64,000 bases of DNA, taken from NCBI RefSeq assembly GCF_018129405.1, contig NZ_JAFCLP010000018.1, positions 98,995-162,994 of the forward strand, given 5' to 3'. The stretch comes from Bradyrhizobium iriomotense. GTDB taxonomy: Bacteria; Pseudomonadota; Alphaproteobacteria; Rhizobiales; Xanthobacteraceae. A program made the position numbers and the translations under genes. This document shows positions 60,574 to 64,000 of the stretch, piece by piece; within the stretch, counting starts at the first letter, position 1; each line of letters begins with the position of its first letter. The notes below the pieces were generated by a model. That model had not been told where the DNA came from. It was given only the letters and a program-made list of their open reading frames with translations, and searched no databases.

Positions 60574-61896
60574 ATGAAGACCGAATTCTCACTCGCGCAG
60601 CTCGCCGATCCCGATCTCGCGGAAGCCGACAAGATCCTTCGCGCCTGCGTCCATTGTGGCTTCTGCACTGCAACCTGTCCGACCTATGTGCTGCTCGGCG
60701 ACGAGCTCGATAGCCCCCGCGGCCGCATCTATCTGATCAAGGAGATGCTGGAGAAGGACCAGACCCCGACGGCCGAGGTGGTGAAGCATATCGACCGCTG
60801 CCTGTCGTGCCTGGCCTGCATGACGACCTGCCCCTCGGGCGTGAACTACATGCACCTCGTCGATCAGGCCCGGGTCAGGATCGAGCAGCGCTATCAGCGT
60901 CCGCTGGCCGAACGGCTGCTGCGCCAGGTTCTGGCCTTCGTCCTGCCGGACCCGCAGCGCTTCCGCATCAGCATGGTGCTGGCGCGGCTGGCCCGTCCGC
61001 TCGCCGTGTTCCTGCCGACGCCGCGGCCCTCGGCCACGCCCGGCCTGATCCAGCGCATCAAGGCGATGCTGGCGCTGGCCCCTCACCGGCTGCCGCCACC
61101 GGGGCCGCTCCCGGGCAGCGTGTTCGCAGCCCTCGGCAAGAAGCGCGGCCGGGTCGCGTTGCTGCAGGGCTGTGCCCAGCAGGTGCTGGCACCGCGCATC
61201 AACCAGGCCGCCATCAGCCTGCTCACCCGCCACGGCATCGAGGTCGTCCTGGTCAGGGACGAGCAGTGCTGCGGGGCGCTGACCCATCATCTCGGCAACG
61301 ACGACGATGCATTGGCGCGGGCGCGTGCCAACGTCGCGGCGTGGAGCGCGGAGGCGGCCGGCGAGGGGCTCGACGCCATCCTGGTGACGACCTCCGGCTG
61401 CGGCACGGTCATCAAGGACTATGGCTATCTGCTGCGCGAGGACGCTGCGTTTGCCGCCGATGCGGCGAAGGTGTCCGCGCTCGCCAAGGACATCACCGAA
61501 TACGTCGCCGGCCTCAGCCTCGCGACGACTGAGCGAGGCGACAACATCGTCGTCGCCTATCACTCCGCATGTTCGTTGCAGCACGGACAGAAAATCACGG
61601 GGCTTCCGAAAGAATTGCTTTCCAAGAATGGATTCGTGGTGAAAGATGTACCCGAGAGCCATTTGTGTTGCGGTTCGGCGGGGACCTACAACATTCTCCA
61701 GCCCGAGCTTGCGGGCCGGTTGCGCGATCGCAAGGTCGCCAACATCGCGAGCGTCAAGCCGGACATGATTGCCGCGGGCAATATCGGCTGCATGGTGCAG
61801 ATTGCCAGTGGCACGTCAGTTCCGGTCGTACACACGATTGAGCTTCTCGATTGGGCTACGGGCGGGTCGCGGCCGGCACTGAACGCGCAAGTTTGA
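60574..61896 (+). CDS. glcF: Glycolate oxidase iron-sulfur subunit GlcF
   Basis: A 440-residue subunit with two 4Fe-4S motifs: Cys25, Cys28, Cys31 and Cys35 (CVHCGFCTATCPT) and near 76-86 CLSCLACMTTCPSG. Two CCG domains follow, with GCAQQVLAPRINQAAI and DEQCCGALTHHLGNDD, then SHLCCGSAGTYNILQPELAG. It accepts electrons from GlcD/GlcE and passes them to the respiratory chain. Translation is coupled to glcE (no bases between). Confidence 0.95.
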   Translation: MKTEFSLAQLADPDLAEADKILRACVHCGFCTATCPTYVLLGDELDSPRGRIYLIKEMLEKDQTPTAEVVKHIDRCLSCLACMTTCPSGVNYMHLVDQARVRIEQRYQRPLAERLLRQVLAFVLPDPQRFRISMVLARLARPLAVFLPTPRPSATPGLIQRIKAMLALAPHRLPPPGPLPGSVFAALGKKRGRVALLQGCAQQVLAPRINQAAISLLTRHGIEVVLVRDEQCCGALTHHLGNDDDALARARANVAAWSAEAAGEGLDAILVTTSGCGTVIKDYGYLLREDAAFAADAAKVSALAKDITEYVAGLSLATTERGDNIVVAYHSACSLQHGQKITGLPKELLSKNGFVVKDVPESHLCCGSAGTYNILQPELAGRLRDRKVANIASVKPDMIAAGNIGCMVQIASGTSVPVVHTIELLDWATGGSRPALNAQV

Positions 61897-61980
61897 GCTT
61901 TCAGAGCCTGAACTTTCCTCCCGAGGTGACGACTGAAGACGCCCGATCGACCATTGTTCGGCGGCAACAGGAGGACCACG

Positions 61981-62349
61981 ATGGCGAAAGCGAAGAAGAA
62001 GAAAAGCAAGAAGGCCAAAAAGGCCAAGAAGGCTGTAGCGGCGAAGAAGTCCGCGAAGAAGGCGACGAAGAAGAAGGCAGCCAAGAAGACCGCGAAGAAA
62101 TCTGCCAAGAAATCTGCGAAGAAGGCCGCCCCGAAGAAGGCTGCCAAGAAGACGGCAAAGAAGGCGGCGGCCAAGAAGGCTGCACCGAAGAAAGCCGCGA
62201 AGAAAGCGGCACCGAAGAAGGCGAAGGCAGCTCCCGCGCCGAAGCCGTCAGCGCCGCCGGCAGCTCCGGCTCCCGAGCCTGTCGCCGAAACGAGCTGGGC
62301 GATGCCTTCGTCTTCTGCGGAACCGACGCCGGCCGAGGGGCAGAGCTAG
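61981..62349 (+). CDS. Histone H1-like lysine/alanine-rich protein
   Basis: A 122-residue protein built almost entirely from Lys and Ala in the first 85 residues (repeats such as AKKAAPKKAAKKT), followed by an Ala/Pro-rich tail ending PTPAEGQS. This composition resembles the C-terminal tail of eukaryotic histone H1 and bacterial H1-like or AlgP-type proteins, which bind DNA and condense the nucleoid. A strong AGGAGGACC ribosome binding site precedes ATG 61981; a frame starting at 61954 adds nine unneeded residues. It lies just downstream of glcF. Confidence 0.88.
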   Translation: MAKAKKKKSKKAKKAKKAVAAKKSAKKATKKKAAKKTAKKSAKKSAKKAAPKKAAKKTAKKAAAKKAAPKKAAKKAAPKKAKAAPAPKPSAPPAAPAPEPVAETSWAMPSSSAEPTPAEGQS

Positions 62350-62755
62350 GCTGAAGGCCGGGTCCAATCTCCCGGCCATGATCGACACCGGGAAGGCCGC
62401 AGCGGCGACGTTGCGGCCTTTTTGCATCGCCGCCTCAGAGGCGGGTGCTGCCGCTTCTTTGGGTCCGGTTGATTCGTGGCGCCGGAACCACGGAGCCGAA
62501 GGCGCCCGTACTTGCACGGCCCGCTTGTGCACTCTGGAGTGCAAATAATGTGATCGAGAAGCCACACAGGCCGACAACCTTTCCTGGAAACGCTAAAACG
62601 CCTAAAAAGTCGGCAGATGCCCGCGCTTTTTGCTTCACCGTTCGCATCCCTCGCTCCAGATTGTCGCAGTAACGCAATTTTGCAGACACGTCGCACGACC
62701 CCGGGGGGCTTCCGGGATCCGACTGGTAAGTAAGAACGGGTAGATGGGGATCGAA
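62350..62755. other. Intergenic region between histone-like and porin genes, 406 bases
   Basis: It carries the terminator of the histone-like gene at its left end, the 16-base perfect palindrome TGCACTCTGGAGTGCA at 62528-62543, and the promoter and leader of the porin gene. No further open reading frame with coding character was found. Confidence 0.55.
62393..62423 (+). terminator. Rho-independent terminator after the histone-like gene
   Basis: AAGGCCGCA at 62393-62401 and TGCGGCCTT at 62412-62420 form a perfect nine-base stem, with a T-tract TTTTT at 62419-62423. It lies about 45 bases after the stop. Confidence 0.8.
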
Positions 62756-63769
62756 ATGAAAAAAGTGGCTTTGTTGGCAACGGCGCTGGCAATGGTGACG
62801 ACGGGTTCGGCTTTCGCGGCGGACATGGCGGTGAAGGCCAAGAAGGCCCCGCCGGTGGTTGCTTTCGATCCCTGGGATATCGCCTTCGGCGGCGCGATCA
62901 TGAGCGACTACATCTTCCGCGGTATCACCCAATCGAACCACAAGCCGTCGGTCGCGGCCTATTTCGAGCCGCGCTACAACGTCACCAAGGACCTCCAGCT
63001 CTATGTCGGCGTGGCCGGTGAGAGCATTTCCTTCCCGAACCGCGCTGCGGCCGAGATCGACGTCTACGGCGGTATCCGCCCGACCTTCGGTGCGTTCGCC
63101 TTCGACATCGGCGTGTGGGGCTACCTGTATCCGGGCGGCACCTGCTACTTCGGTGGCACCGGCATCGACAACGCCGGCGTCTTCCAGGGCGCCGACTGCG
63201 CCGAGAAGGCCCTGCTCAACACCAACGTGATCAAGAAGGACCTGAGCTTCTTCGAAGTCTACGGCAAGTTCACCTACACCGTGAACGACAACTTTTCGTT
63301 CGGCCTGAACGAATACTACACCCCGAGCTATCTGAACTCGGGCGCCTGGGGCAACTACACCTCGATCGTCGGCAAGTATACCGCGCCCAGCACGGTGTTC
63401 GGTTCGAGCGGCGTCGGCATGTATGTGTCGGGTGAGTTCGGCCGTCAGTGGCTCGGCACCTCCGACAGCTTCTACGGCGTGCCGGCTTTCCCGAACGGCA
63501 TCAAATATGCCGATTACAACACCTGGAACATCGGCATCGGCTTCACCTACAAGGTCATGACGCTGGATCTGCGCTACTCCGATACGGACCTGTCGAAGGG
63601 CGATTGTAACGCCTTCACCAGCGATTTCTCGGCACGCGGCAACATCACCCCGTTCAGCGGCACCTCCGTGACGCCGATCAATCCGACCGGTGTCGGCTCC
63701 AACTGGTGCGGCGCGGCCGGCATCGCCAAGCTGTCGTTCGACCTGACGGCGATGACCAACCTGAAGTAA
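62756..63769 (+). CDS. TorF-family putative outer-membrane porin
   Basis: A 337-residue outer-membrane protein of the TorF (TIGR02001) family. The signal peptide is MKKVALLATALAMVTTGSAF with cleavage near FAA. The mature chain has the beta-barrel rhythm of alternating aromatic and polar residues, starting WDIAFGGAIMSDYIFRGITQ, which is the family hallmark. ATG 62756 has GGGGATC nearby; ATG 62744 would add four residues. It carries its own terminator. These porins probably allow uptake of small solutes. The substrate is not known. Confidence 0.9.
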   Translation: MKKVALLATALAMVTTGSAFAADMAVKAKKAPPVVAFDPWDIAFGGAIMSDYIFRGITQSNHKPSVAAYFEPRYNVTKDLQLYVGVAGESISFPNRAAAEIDVYGGIRPTFGAFAFDIGVWGYLYPGGTCYFGGTGIDNAGVFQGADCAEKALLNTNVIKKDLSFFEVYGKFTYTVNDNFSFGLNEYYTPSYLNSGAWGNYTSIVGKYTAPSTVFGSSGVGMYVSGEFGRQWLGTSDSFYGVPAFPNGIKYADYNTWNIGIGFTYKVMTLDLRYSDTDLSKGDCNAFTSDFSARGNITPFSGTSVTPINPTGVGSNWCGAAGIAKLSFDLTAMTNLK

Positions 63770-63793
63770 GTTTCCTTCCAGGACTACTCACGA

Positions 63794-63821
63794 GGGCGGC
63801 AGAGCGATCTGCCGCCCTTTT
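63794..63821 (+). terminator. Rho-independent terminator after the porin gene
   Basis: GGGCGGCAG at 63794-63802 and CTGCCGCCC at 63809-63817 form a perfect nine-base stem around AGCGAT, followed by TTTT at 63818-63821. It is 25 bases after the stop codon. Confidence 0.85.
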
Positions 63822-63939
63822 GCTTTGGGGTGTGTCGTATCGTCTGTGAGAGCGATCGGCCCGCATGGTTCGAGACGCGCCGGAAGGCGGCGCGCCTCAC
63901 CATAAGGGTCTGATACCTGGCCGCTAGAGCATGATGTTT

Positions 63940-64000
63940 TTACACGGAAACATAGCCTGAGTTTTTGAAGTAGTTGGTGCACTCCTGCTCGGAGAAGAGA
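63940..64000 (-). mobile_element. Probable IS630-family transposase, last 19 codons
   Basis: On the minus strand the frame entering from the right edge reads LFSEQECTNYFKNSGYVSV and stops with TAA at 63940-63942. A Glu-Cys-x-Asn-Tyr-Phe run followed by a short SGYVSV end is the usual C-terminus of IS630-type transposases. The rest lies outside the window. CTAGAGCATGATG about 15 bases after the stop could include the element's end with its TA target duplication. The family call rests on only 19 residues. Confidence 0.45.

Overview
The window is high-GC chromosomal DNA from an alphaproteobacterium, most likely Bradyrhizobium. The reasons are gene content (a five-GAF GGDEF-EAL protein, a TorF-type porin, many LysR and Lrp regulators, luciferase-like monooxygenases, an orphan Bug-type binding protein) and at least four families of long intergenic palindromes, such as TAGGGTGGGCAAAG and GTCGTCCyGGCGAA, of the kind typical of that genus. 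The species assignment is inference. No rRNA, tRNA, CRISPR array, prophage or complete insertion sequence was found. The only trace of a mobile element is the last 19 codons of a probable IS630-type transposase at the right edge.

Layout. 1-9 kb: the 3' part of a thiamine-diphosphate enzyme, an FMN monooxygenase, and a co-directional set made of an M20 peptidase, a four-gene polar amino acid ABC importer and a D-amino-acid aminotransferase. 8.7-13.4 kb: an EmrA/EmrB-type efflux operon with an AhpD-like protein and a divergent LysR regulator, with a repeated operator-like motif in front of both efflux genes. 13.5-22.6 kb: an amidase next to a fused indolepyruvate ferredoxin oxidoreductase with a divergent Lrp regulator, then a three-gene catabolic set (Ldh-type dehydrogenase, FMN monooxygenase, fumarylacetoacetase-like hydrolase). 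22.8-27.3 kb: the 1371-residue GAF5-GGDEF-EAL protein and a small convergent gene.

27.5-38.1 kb is an exopolysaccharide locus: galE, a WecB/TagA/CpsF glycosyltransferase, a Wzc-like co-polymerase with a degraded kinase P-loop, a methyltransferase, two family 2 glycosyltransferases, an O-antigen ligase/polymerase and a GNAT/CelD-like acyltransferase. The c-di-GMP protein lies directly beside it. 38-45 kb: small hydrolase, Lrp regulator, isoaspartyl-methyltransferase-like protein, and a WrbA-pirin-SDR group under a divergent LysR gene. 45-53.5 kb: an orphan tricarboxylate-type binding protein, a class III cyclase, YbaK, a haloacid dehalogenase, a LysR/isochorismatase pair, a DUF1127 protein divergent from a winged-helix/TPR regulator, a broken HxlR gene, and an amidohydrolase behind a striking nested palindrome. 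53.8-64 kb: the small ribosomal protein gene rpmJ (41 codons), small exported proteins, an alpha/beta hydrolase, cytochrome c, glcD/glcE/glcF (split by an antisense monooxygenase), a histone-H1-like lysine-rich protein and a porin.

No single undescribed system is obvious. The most testable novelties are paired regulatory motifs (efflux operon, amidohydrolase palindrome), the pseudokinase-like exopolysaccharide co-polymerase beside the five-GAF c-di-GMP enzyme, and the split glycolate oxidase locus. Start codons were moved inward from the longest frame wherever family length and a Shine-Dalgarno sequence supported it.
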